From Muribaculaceae bacterium (lineage in GTDB: Bacteria; Bacteroidota; Bacteroidia; Bacteroidales; Muribaculaceae), in NCBI GenBank assembly GCA_016302215.1, contig JAEDNZ010000077.1:1-8531 (forward strand): DNA of 8,531 nt. Direction: 5' to 3'. The notes under the pieces are model-generated. The model was not told the DNA's origin. It searched no databases and saw nothing but the letters and a program-made list of their open reading frames with translations. A program made the position numbers and the translations under genes. Position 1 is the first letter of the stretch. Each line of letters starts with the position of its first letter. Below, in pieces: positions 1 through 6,675 of this stretch.

Positions 1-1041
1 TGGGCGAGCCAATATCAGCGGCTCAACGGCGCCTTTAGCGCGGCCACCGGTTCGCCTTTGCAGACTGGCATCAAAATCATGGCCAAGGTCAACGTGAGCT
101 ATCACGCCGTGTATGGGCTGTCAATGGTGGTGACCGATATCAATCCGGAATACACGATGGGCGACCTGCTGCGTCGCCGCAATGAGATGATAGCGAGGCT
201 CAAGCGCGAAGGCATCATAGATATGAACCGCGAGCTTGGGTGGCCCGAGCCGTTGCAGCGCATCGCCGTGATATCAGCTCGCGGGGCCGCCGGCTATGGC
301 GATTTCATCAATCAGCTCTACCACAATACGAGCCGACTGCGGTTTGTGACGCGGCTGTTTCCGGCAGTGATGCAGGGTGACAACACGGCCCCTACGGTGA
401 TAAGCGCCCTTGAGGCGATAGCGAGCGCCGCCGATAGCTATGACTGCGTGGTGATAATACGCGGCGGCGGCGGCAGCAGCGATTTGGCCTCGTTTGACAA
501 CTACGAGCTTGCGGCGAATATAGCGCAATTCCCGCTGCCGGTGATAGTAGGCATAGGCCATGAGCGCGATGTGACGCTGCTGGACTATGTGGCGGCCCTG
601 CGCGTGAAGACGCCGACAGCCGCCGCCGAATGGCTTATCAGCCGCGGCGAGGCGAGTTTGCAGCGCGTGCGCGACCTTGGCGCTGCCATGCTTCAGAGCG
701 TCAGCGACCGCATCGCCGGCAACCACCGTCAATTAGCATATATATCAGGCCAGCTGCCGGCGATGGTGCGGTCAGCCATCACGCGCCAGCGCGACCGCCT
801 GAGCAGCCGCTATGCCCAAGACATCAGAGCAGCCGTGGCCGAGCAGCTGAGGGTGCGGCGGCTGCGCCTTGATGCGCTGAGCGATGTGCTTGAGGCGCTG
901 TCGCCCGAGGCAACACTGCGCAGGGGCTACTCCATCACGCGCGTCAACGGGCGCGCCGTGACCGATGCCGCGGCGATAGGCTCCGGGGTGGAGGTGACGA
1001 CGACACTCGCTCACGGCACCATCATATCAATCACGAAATAA
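1..1041 (+). CDS. xseA: Exodeoxyribonuclease VII large subunit, 5'-truncated by window edge
   Basis: This is the catalytic subunit of exonuclease VII, a cytoplasmic single-strand-specific DNA exonuclease built with XseB that degrades ssDNA from both ends and acts in repair. The frame is open from base 1, giving 346 visible residues; the N-terminus, including most of the OB-fold ssDNA-binding domain, lies outside the window. A TTG at 58 is an internal Leu codon, not a start. Visible residues run from the end of the OB fold (about 1-55), through an AAGYGDF motif near residue 96, to the catalytic core. The core has RGGGGSSDL with the family's spacing (from residue 154) followed by GIGHERD (His187, Asp190) and the KTPTAAAE block. 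A long Arg/Ala/Gln-rich helical, probably coiled-coil region follows, then the RRGYSITR C-terminal segment. Family assignment is firm. xseB follows 38 bp downstream. Isoleucine is coded 13 times by ATA and 13 times by ATC from base 58 on, never by ATT. Confidence 0.96.
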   Translation, partial: WASQYQRLNGAFSAATGSPLQTGIKIMAKVNVSYHAVYGLSMVVTDINPEYTMGDLLRRRNEMIARLKREGIIDMNRELGWPEPLQRIAVISARGAAGYGDFINQLYHNTSRLRFVTRLFPAVMQGDNTAPTVISALEAIASAADSYDCVVIIRGGGGSSDLASFDNYELAANIAQFPLPVIVGIGHERDVTLLDYVAALRVKTPTAAAEWLISRGEASLQRVRDLGAAMLQSVSDRIAGNHRQLAYISGQLPAMVRSAITRQRDRLSSRYAQDIRAAVAEQLRVRRLRLDALSDVLEALSPEATLRRGYSITRVNGRAVTDAAAIGSGVEVTTTLAHGTIISITK

Positions 1042-1079
1042 ATAATAGATACAAAAAAATCAGTATATATACATACATC

Positions 1080-1322
1080 ATGCAAGACCAACAACCCATC
1101 ACCCCGATGCCCGAGAGCTATAACGCTGCCCTGGCCGAGCTTGAGGCCATAATAGCCAAGCTGCGCAGCGACAACTGCGACATAGAGACGCTGAGCACGC
1201 TGACGCGTCGAGGCGGCCAGCTTCTGAACTTCTGCCGCCGGCGACTGACGGCTACCGATGAAGAGCTGCGCACCATCCTCGCCGAGCTTGAGCAAGGCAG
1301 CGATGCGTCAGCATCAGTATAA
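1080..1322 (+). CDS. xseB: Exodeoxyribonuclease VII small subunit
   Basis: This small helical protein of 80 residues binds XseA in several copies to form active exonuclease VII. The length is normal for the family. The conserved core is visible: a YNAALAELEAIIAKL helix (residues 14-28) followed by a second helix containing LLNFCRRRL (about 48-56), matching the two-helix hairpin of XseB. The start ATG at 1080 is the only one that gives the conserved N-terminal helix. No Shine-Dalgarno sequence precedes it. Instead there is a very AT-rich 38-bp leader (7 G or C), as is common in Bacteroidetes. Position directly after xseA supports the call. recQ begins 29 bp after its stop. The sequence is divergent from proteobacterial XseB, but context and pattern agree. 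Confidence 0.92.
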   Translation: MQDQQPITPMPESYNAALAELEAIIAKLRSDNCDIETLSTLTRRGGQLLNFCRRRLTATDEELRTILAELEQGSDASASV

Positions 1323-1351
1323 AAACGCCAATCAGCCAAGGCCTATCAAGC

Positions 1352-3178
1352 ATGAGCACCGAAGGAGAACTGAAACAGCGCGCGCTGAGCATACTCAACG
1401 AGTTTTACGGCTATCACACGTTCAGACCCGGCCAATGGGAGGTGATAAGCGCTGTGATGGCCGGGCGCGACGCCATCGTGCTGATGCCCACCGGCGGCGG
1501 CAAGTCGCTGTGCTATCAGCTGCCGGCGCTGCTTAGCGAAGGCTGCGCCGTGGTGGTGTCTCCTCTGATAGCCCTTATGGAAGACCAGACGGCGGGGTTG
1601 ATAGCCAACGGGATACCTGCTGCCGCCGTCCATTCCAATCAGAATGAGGCCGTGAACCGCAACATCATAGAGCACGCGATAGCCGGTCATATCAAGCTGC
1701 TGTATGTGTCGCCCGAGCGCCTGATGACCGACCTCGAGACGTGGGGCCGGCGGCTGCGTGTGTCGCTGTTTGCGATAGACGAGGCCCACTGCATCTCGCA
1801 GTGGGGCCACGATTTCAGGCCGGTATATACGACATTGTCGCAGATTAAGGCACTGTATCCGACGGTGGCGATGGTGGCCCTGACCGCCACGGCCGACAAG
1901 CTCACGCGCGAGGATATCGCCAAGCAGCTGACACTAAGGGAGCCGATGTGCTGGATAGGGTCGTTTGACCGCTCGAACCTGTCGCTGCGGGTGTATGCCA
2001 ATGTGCCGATGCCGCGTCGCATCACCTTCATCGCCGATATGATAAGAAAGTATCGCAACGACTCCGGCATAGTGTATTGCCTGACGCGCAAGGGCGCCGA
2101 GGCGATGCACAGGTCTCTGTCGGCGATGGGGTTCAAGTCAGTATGCTATCATGCGGGTCTCAAAGCCGCCGAGCGCCAGGCGTCGCAGCGCGCCTTTGTG
2201 GCGGGCGACGCTCAGGTGGTGTGCGCCACGGTGGCCTTCGGTATGGGAATAGACAAGAGCAACATACGGTGGGTGGTGCACAATAACCTGCCGGGCAATA
2301 TCGAGAGCTACTATCAGGAGATAGGGCGCGCCGGGCGCGATGGTCTGGCGGCAGAGACGGTGCTGTTTTACTCGATGCAAGACGTCATCACCCATCGCCA
2401 TTTTATCAGCGAGAGCGGGCGGCAGCAGGTCAACAGCGAGAAGCTGCGTCTGATGCTGAAATACGCCGAGGCTGCGGTGTGCCGGCGGCGCGTGCTGCTT
2501 AGCTATTTCAGCGAGGTGCTGGACCATGACTGCGGCAACTGCGACGTGTGTCTCAACCCGCCGCAGCGCTTTGACGGCACGGTGACGGTGCAGAAGGCAC
2601 TCAGCGCCATACTGCGCACCGACAGCAGCGTGGGCATCTTCACGCTGACCGACATACTGCGCGGCGCGGCTCGCTCGGAGCTGCGCGCCAAAGGCTATGA
2701 CCGCATCAAGACCTACGGCGCGGGACGCGACCTGAGCGCCGCCGAGTGGAATGACTATATATCACAGATGGTGCAGCTCGGGCTGTTAGAGATAGCCTAT
2801 GACGATGGCAATAAACTGCGCGTGACGGCCTACGGCATGGAGGCTCTACGGGGCCGCGTGGCGGTGGAATTGGCCGTATATCGCGCTCCGGAGCCCAAGA
2901 AGAGCGCCAAAGAGCGCGGCGGAAAGAAGGCGAAGGCCATGGCTGCTGTTAGCCCTGACAAGGCGTTGCTTGAGCACCTGAAGCATGTGAGGCTGGAGCT
3001 ATCGCATCAGTTAGGCATTCCGGCCTATCTGGTGTTTAACGACGCTACGCTCACGGAGATGTCGCAGCGGCGGCCTGTAACGGCCGAAGCGCTGCGAAGC
3101 ATCAGCGGTGTTGGCGAGCTGAAGGCGCGGCGCTTCGGCGATATATTTATCAATGCTATCCTTGATTTCAAGGGCTAA
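1352..3178 (+). CDS. recQ: ATP-dependent DNA helicase RecQ
   Basis: This is a 3'-to-5' superfamily 2 DNA helicase that unwinds forks, gaps and recombination intermediates. At 608 residues it is close to E. coli RecQ (609). Domains in order: helicase core with motif 0 (FRPGQ, 24-28), Walker A (TGGGKS, 47-52, Lys51), DEAH (143-146) with the following QWGHDFRP aromatic-rich loop, and motif III (ALTATAD, 176-182). Motif V (AFGMGIDKSNIRW) and motif VI (QEIGRAGRDG, 322-331, arginine finger region) follow. Next is the zinc-binding domain with Cys377, Cys394, Cys397 and Cys400, spaced as in E. coli RecQ, then a winged-helix RQC domain (about 408-510). A Lys-rich linker (about 512-531) leads to a single C-terminal HRDC domain (about 538-604). 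All expected catalytic residues are present. ATG 1352 gives the usual short N-terminal lead before motif 0. It probably shares a transcript with xseA-xseB, and converges on nhaA with 21 bp between stops. Confidence 0.97.
   Translation: MSTEGELKQRALSILNEFYGYHTFRPGQWEVISAVMAGRDAIVLMPTGGGKSLCYQLPALLSEGCAVVVSPLIALMEDQTAGLIANGIPAAAVHSNQNEAVNRNIIEHAIAGHIKLLYVSPERLMTDLETWGRRLRVSLFAIDEAHCISQWGHDFRPVYTTLSQIKALYPTVAMVALTATADKLTREDIAKQLTLREPMCWIGSFDRSNLSLRVYANVPMPRRITFIADMIRKYRNDSGIVYCLTRKGAEAMHRSLSAMGFKSVCYHAGLKAAERQASQRAFVAGDAQVVCATVAFGMGIDKSNIRWVVHNNLPGNIESYYQEIGRAGRDGLAAETVLFYSMQDVITHRHFISESGRQQVNSEKLRLMLKYAEAAVCRRRVLLSYFSEVLDHDCGNCDVCLNPPQRFDGTVTVQKALSAILRTDSSVGIFTLTDILRGAARSELRAKGYDRIKTYGAGRDLSAAEWNDYISQMVQLGLLEIAYDDGNKLRVTAYGMEALRGRVAVELAVYRAPEPKKSAKERGGKKAKAMAAVSPDKALLEHLKHVRLELSHQLGIPAYLVFNDATLTEMSQRRPVTAEALRSISGVGELKARRFGDIFINAILDFKG
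3160..3173. repeat. Short perfect inverted repeat at the 3' end of recQ
   Basis: CCTTGA and TCAAGG are separated by two T residues, just before the recQ stop codon. As RNA this could form a 5-bp stem (CCTTG/CAAGG) with a four-base loop. It lies within coding sequence, so it may be incidental. It sits immediately beside the larger inverted repeat at 3175-3234. Confidence 0.4.
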
Positions 3179-3234
3179 AGGCGGTGAGTGGCGGCTCTAT
3201 CAGTCGTCAGCCACATCGGGAGCCACGCCTTTAG
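3175..3234. terminator. Possible shared stem-loop between convergent recQ and nhaA
   Basis: A perfect 9-bp inverted repeat is seen: CTAAAGGCG at 3175-3183 and CGCCTTTAG at 3226-3234. A second inner pair, GGCTC at 3193-3197 and GAGCC at 3220-3224, could extend the structure. The left arm contains the recQ stop TAA and the right arm lies in the last codons of nhaA, so both transcripts would carry the hairpin. There is no clear T-tract on either strand, so it does not fit a classic intrinsic terminator. A role in ending or protecting the two convergent mRNAs is inference. Confidence 0.35.
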
Positions 3235-4627
3235 GGAGGGTGAAGTGGAGGTAAGCGAAGCCCAAGATGCCCGATAGGAGCGAGCCTATGACGATGCCGA
3301 GTTTGGCATGGTTGAGCAGATACTGAGCGTGCTCGCCACCGGCTCCGAAGGTGAGGTTGGCGATGAAAAGCGAGACGGTGAAGCCAATACCGCCGAGCAT
3401 GGCGATGCCGGCCATGTTCTTCCAGTTAGACAGCGCCGGCATAGGGGCCAGCTTGAGTTTGACGGCGAGCCAAGAGAAGGTGAATATGCCAAGGAATTTG
3501 CCAATGACGAGGCCGCAAATGACGGCCAGTGAGATGCCCTCAAAGGCGGTGACGGGGTCAAGGTCGAGCAGATATATGCCGGCATTGGCAAAGGCAAAAA
3601 GCGGCAGTATGTAGTAGTTGACAATGGGGTGGAGGGTGTCCTCAAGGTCCTGAAGCGGCGAAATCACCTTGGTAGATGCAGATTGTATCTCCTTAATCCA
3701 GTCCATCTGCTCGCGCGATAGGATATTTCGGCGCGAGAGAGCCTCATCATTCTCGATGGGGAAGTGGGCGATGGCCGAGCGGATAGACTTGATGTATTTC
3801 TTGGAGGCGAAGACCGGCGTAGCGGGCACGCAGAAGGCAACGAGTACGCCGGCGATGGTGGCGTGTATGCCGGAGTGCAGGAACAGATACCACACCACGC
3901 CACCGATGGCGAGATAAAATGTCTTGGACTTGATAGCCATAGCTGAGCCGCAGAGGAGGAGCACAAGGCCGGCGGCGGCGTAGAGCAGGTATTGCGGCTC
4001 GATATGCGTGGCATAACAAGTGGCGATGACGATGATGCCGCCGATGTCATCGACGACGGCGAGCGTGGTTAGGAAAATCTTGAGCGAGAGGGGCACACGT
4101 CGGCCGAGCATGGCGAGTACGCCGAGTGAGAATGCTATATCCGTGGCCATGGGAATGGCCGCACCGCCGAGATAGTCAGAGCCTTGGCCGAGGTAATAGA
4201 ACACGGCCACCGGGGCTATCATGCCGCCGATAGCAGCCACGATTGGTAGCAAGGCCTTGCGGAACGATGATAGCTCTCCGACGAGAATCTCGCGCTTGAT
4301 TTCGAGTCCGATAGAGAAGAAGAATATGGCCATGAGGGTGTCGTTGATAAACTCGAGCACGGTCATGGCTCTGTCGCCGTGGTTGAAGATGTTGAAGTCG
4401 CCGATTTGGACGCGCATCTCGTAGTCCCAGAAGGCAAAGTAGTGGCCGTTGATTGCCGGAATGTTGGCGATAATCAGGGCTGCAAGTGTGGCCCAGATGA
4501 GGATGTTACCACCGGTGGCGTGAGTGCGAATAGCCTGGCGCGCCGAATAGAAGATATGGCCGGCAAACTCAACAGGCATCATAGCCCAAGTCTTGGCGGT
4601 ATTGTGATGCTTTTCTTTTTTACTCAT
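3200..4627 (-). CDS. nhaA: Na+/H+ antiporter NhaA
   Basis: This inner-membrane antiporter exchanges cytoplasmic Na+ (or Li+) for external H+ and serves sodium and pH homeostasis. It has 475 residues from ATG 4627. The frame stays open a further 88 codons upstream, but those overlap the end of lepA, are Arg/Pro-rich and unlike NhaA, so the internal start was chosen. Ion-binding residues are all visible: Asp163 in ATDIAF and Asp193-Asp194 in AVVDDIGG, matching E. coli Asp133 and Asp163-Asp164, and Lys377 in VIGKFLG, matching the key Lys300. About twelve hydrophobic segments are spread through the chain. It is longer than E. coli NhaA (388). Much of the extra length is an N-terminal extension of about 25 residues and a charged loop at about 275-330, before DTLHPIVNYYILPLFAFANAG. 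No Shine-Dalgarno sequence or convincing promoter was seen in the AT-rich leader. lepA lies 131 bp upstream on the same strand. Confidence 0.95.
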   Translation of the reverse strand: MSKKEKHHNTAKTWAMMPVEFAGHIFYSARQAIRTHATGGNILIWATLAALIIANIPAINGHYFAFWDYEMRVQIGDFNIFNHGDRAMTVLEFINDTLMAIFFFSIGLEIKREILVGELSSFRKALLPIVAAIGGMIAPVAVFYYLGQGSDYLGGAAIPMATDIAFSLGVLAMLGRRVPLSLKIFLTTLAVVDDIGGIIVIATCYATHIEPQYLLYAAAGLVLLLCGSAMAIKSKTFYLAIGGVVWYLFLHSGIHATIAGVLVAFCVPATPVFASKKYIKSIRSAIAHFPIENDEALSRRNILSREQMDWIKEIQSASTKVISPLQDLEDTLHPIVNYYILPLFAFANAGIYLLDLDPVTAFEGISLAVICGLVIGKFLGIFTFSWLAVKLKLAPMPALSNWKNMAGIAMLGGIGFTVSLFIANLTFGAGGEHAQYLLNHAKLGIVIGSLLSGILGFAYLHFTLPKGVAPDVADD

Positions 4628-4711
4628 AGTGATGATGTAAATGTAGGTTCTAAAAAATTGTACCTTAGAGTATATGGAGTGTGTTACATAGTATGGCGCT
4701 GTCGATGGCCT

Positions 4712-4740
4712 CCGGCGGCCACAGGGGTACCTGCAGCCGG
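4712..4740 (-). other. Possible stem-loop downstream of lepA
   Basis: On the + strand CCGGC (4712-4716) pairs with GCCGG (4736-4740). Inside this, CAGG (4722-4725) pairs with CCTG (4730-4733) around a four-base loop. The two stems are separated by an unequal internal loop (5 and 2 bases). It lies 19 bp beyond the lepA stop on the - strand. No T-run follows, so it is weak as a terminator; it could be a processing or attenuation element, or chance in GC-rich DNA. Confidence 0.25.
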
Positions 4741-4758
4741 TCGTCGGCCTTCGGGGGG

Positions 4759-6546
4759 TCAGTCGAGCTTCAGGACGGCGAGGAATGCCTTCTGGGGCAC
4801 CTCGACGGAGCCAATCTGCTTCATGCGTTTTTTGCCTTTTTTCTGTTTTTCGAGGAGCTTGCGTTTGCGCGATACGTCGCCGCCATAGCACTTAGCGGTG
4901 ACGTCTTTGCGGACGGCTTTGATAGTCTCGCGGGCGATGACCTTAGCACCGATAGCTGCTTGGATGGCGATGTCAAATTGCTGTCGCGGGATAAGCTCTT
5001 TGAGCTTCTCGCACATGCGTCGGCCGAATGAGAGGGCGTTGTCAACGTGAGTGAGCGTGGAGAGAGCATCTACGCTCTCGCCGTTGAGGAGGATGTCGAG
5101 CTTGACGAGCTTTGACTCGCGGAAGTCGTGGATGTGGTAGTCAAAAGATGCGTATCCCTTGGATATGCTCTTGAGCTTGTCGTAGAAGTCGATGACGATT
5201 TCGCCAAGCGGCATGTCGAAAGTCAGCTCCATGCGGTTGCCGGAGATGTAGTCTTGCTTGACGAGCTCGCCGCGCTTGCCCAGACAGAGTGTCATGATAG
5301 GGCCTATGAAGTCGGCGGTTGTGATAATCGATGCCCTGATGTACGGCTCCTCGATATGGTCGATGAGGGTGATGTCGGGTAGTCCGGAGGGGTTGTGGAC
5401 CTCGGTCATATTGCCTTTTTTGTCGAAGACGCGGTAGCTGACGTTAGGCACGGTGGTGATGACGTCCATGTCAAATTCGCGACCGAGGCGCTCTTGGATA
5501 ATCTCCATGTGGAGGAGTCCGAGGAAGCCGCAACGGAAGCCGAAGCCGAGGGCCGCCGATGACTCGGGGGTGAAGGTGAGTGAGGCGTCGTTGAGCTGTA
5601 GCTTTTCGAGCGAAGCGCGGAGGTTCTCAAAGTCCTCGGTCTCAATGGGATATACTCCGGCAAAGACCATGGGCTTGACCTCCTCAAATCCTTTGATGGC
5701 GGCCTCGCAGGGCGCTGCCACGTGGGTGATGGTGTCGCCTACCTTGACTTCGCGCGAGGTCTTGATGCCTGAGATGATGTAGCCCACGTTGCCGGCCGAG
5801 AGAGTGTCGCGGGGCGACATGTCGAGCTTCAGGACGCCTATCTCGTCGGCATTGTACTGCTTTCCGGTGGCTACAAACTTGACGAAGTCGTTTTTGCGGA
5901 TAGTGCCGTTTTCGATTTTGAAGTAAGCGATGATGCCTCTGAATGGGTTAAATACAGAGTCGAAGATGAGGGCTTGGAGTGGGGCGTCGGGGTCGCCAAC
6001 GGGAGCGGGAATGCGCTCTACGATAGCTTGGAGCACTTCGGGAATGCCCTCGCCGGTCTTGCCGCTGGCGCGAATGATGTCATCGCGGTCACAGCCTATC
6101 AGCTCAATGATTTGGTCCTCGACCTCCTCGGGCTTTGCGGAGTCGAGGTCAATCTTGTTGATTACGGGTATAATCTCCAAGTCATTGTCGATGGCCATAT
6201 ACAGGTTAGAGATAGTCTGGGCCTGAATGCCTTGCGAGGCATCAACGATGAGCAACGCGCCCTCGCATGCTGCAATTGAGCGCGATACCTCGTAAGAGAA
6301 ATCGACGTGTCCCGGGGTGTCAATAAGGTTGAGTGTATAATCTTGGCCGTTGAGGGCATACTGCATCTGTATGGCGTGGCTCTTAATGGTGATGCCGCGC
6401 TCGCGTTCGAGGTCCATATCGTCGAGCACCTGCGCCTCCATGTCCTTTTCGGCTATGGTGTGAGTGTATTCCAGCAGGCGGTCAGCGAGGGTGGATTTAC
6501 CGTGGTCGATATGGGCAATGATGCAGAAGTTGCGTATATGTTTCAT
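4759..6546 (-). CDS. lepA: Elongation factor 4 (LepA), ribosome-associated translational GTPase
   Basis: LepA is a highly conserved GTPase that binds the ribosome and has been linked to back-translocation, translation initiation and ribosome assembly. The product has 595 residues, normal for the family (E. coli about 599). The GTPase domain shows G1 AHIDHGKS (11-18, Lys17), switch I with RGITIKSHA (Thr53), G3 DTPGH (76-80, with the catalytic His80) and G4 NKID (130-133). EF-G-like domains II, III and V follow. The LepA-specific C-terminal domain is intact, with the signatures ETIKAVRKDVTAKCYGGD and SRKRKLLEKQKKGKKRMK and the ending AFLAVLKLD. The start is at the usual MKHIRNFCIIAHIDHGKS. A Bacteroidetes-type promoter lies about 24 bp upstream of the start. 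No Shine-Dalgarno sequence is seen. nhaA follows after 131 bp and may be read from the same message. Confidence 0.98.
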   Translation of the reverse strand: MKHIRNFCIIAHIDHGKSTLADRLLEYTHTIAEKDMEAQVLDDMDLERERGITIKSHAIQMQYALNGQDYTLNLIDTPGHVDFSYEVSRSIAACEGALLIVDASQGIQAQTISNLYMAIDNDLEIIPVINKIDLDSAKPEEVEDQIIELIGCDRDDIIRASGKTGEGIPEVLQAIVERIPAPVGDPDAPLQALIFDSVFNPFRGIIAYFKIENGTIRKNDFVKFVATGKQYNADEIGVLKLDMSPRDTLSAGNVGYIISGIKTSREVKVGDTITHVAAPCEAAIKGFEEVKPMVFAGVYPIETEDFENLRASLEKLQLNDASLTFTPESSAALGFGFRCGFLGLLHMEIIQERLGREFDMDVITTVPNVSYRVFDKKGNMTEVHNPSGLPDITLIDHIEEPYIRASIITTADFIGPIMTLCLGKRGELVKQDYISGNRMELTFDMPLGEIVIDFYDKLKSISKGYASFDYHIHDFRESKLVKLDILLNGESVDALSTLTHVDNALSFGRRMCEKLKELIPRQQFDIAIQAAIGAKVIARETIKAVRKDVTAKCYGGDVSRKRKLLEKQKKGKKRMKQIGSVEVPQKAFLAVLKLD

Positions 6547-6569
6547 GAGTGAGTACCTATATTAGCCTA

Positions 6570-6601
6570 CAAAATTACAAAAATTATTGCCAACTGCCAA
6601 A
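6570..6601 (-). promoter_or_regulatory. Bacteroidetes-type promoter for lepA
   Basis: Read on the - strand, TAATTTTG (complement of 6570-6577) is an exact match to the Bacteroides -7 consensus TAnnTTTG. TTTG (complement of 6598-6601) lies 20 bp upstream as the -33 element. Transcription would start near 6563, leaving a leader of roughly 15-20 bases before the lepA ATG. The region is AT-rich against a GC-rich background. Prediction from sequence only. Confidence 0.6.
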
Positions 6602-6618
6602 TTTGGGTAAATTTGGGC
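6588..6618. repeat. Palindrome and direct repeats over the lepA -33 element
   Basis: Three short patterns overlap here: a 7-bp near-identical direct repeat (TGCCAAC at 6588-6594, TGCCAAA at 6595-6601), a perfect 10-bp palindrome CCAAATTTGG (6597-6606), and a 10-bp tandem repeat (AAATTTGGGT at 6599-6608, AAATTTGGGC at 6609-6618). The palindrome covers the predicted -33 box of the lepA promoter, so it could be an operator. No regulator is known from this window. Confidence 0.45.
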
Positions 6619-6635
6619 TTTAAATCGTGGGGAGC

Positions 6636-6662
6636 ACTCAGAGGACTCGGAGGACTCGGAGG
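6636..6662. repeat. Three tandem 9-bp repeats between sdaA and lepA
   Basis: Three head-to-tail copies of a 9-base unit are seen: ACTCAGAGG (6636-6644), ACTCGGAGG (6645-6653) and ACTCGGAGG (6654-6662). They lie in the non-coding spacer just beyond the stop codon of the serine dehydratase. A slippage-generated microsatellite is the simplest explanation; the copy number may vary between strains. Confidence 0.75.
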
Positions 6663-6675
6663 GCGAGGCCGGGGG

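Noticed and set aside
58..60. TTG as a start codon for xseA
   Set aside because: The frame is open from base 1 and the residues before it continue the OB-fold domain, so the gene is truncated by the window edge.
460..480. GGC-rich run in xseA as a microsatellite
   Set aside because: It encodes the conserved RGGGGSS motif of the catalytic core with correct spacing, so coding constraint explains it.
274..732. Long open frame opposite xseA
   Set aside because: It lies wholly opposite conserved xseA sequence and has a low-complexity His/Arg/Ala composition expected from GC-rich antisense DNA.
4638..4645. TACATTTA as the -7 element for nhaA
   Set aside because: It mismatches the consensus G, would leave only a few bases before the ATG, and has no clear -33 partner.
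4628..4891. In-frame N-terminal extension of nhaA by 88 codons
   Set aside because: It overlaps the 3' end of lepA, is rich in Arg and Pro, and does not resemble NhaA; the ATG at 4627 gives a normal N-terminus.
6608..6615. TAAATTTG on the + strand, matching the -7 consensus
   Set aside because: No + strand gene follows it; only frame shadows of sdaA lie downstream.
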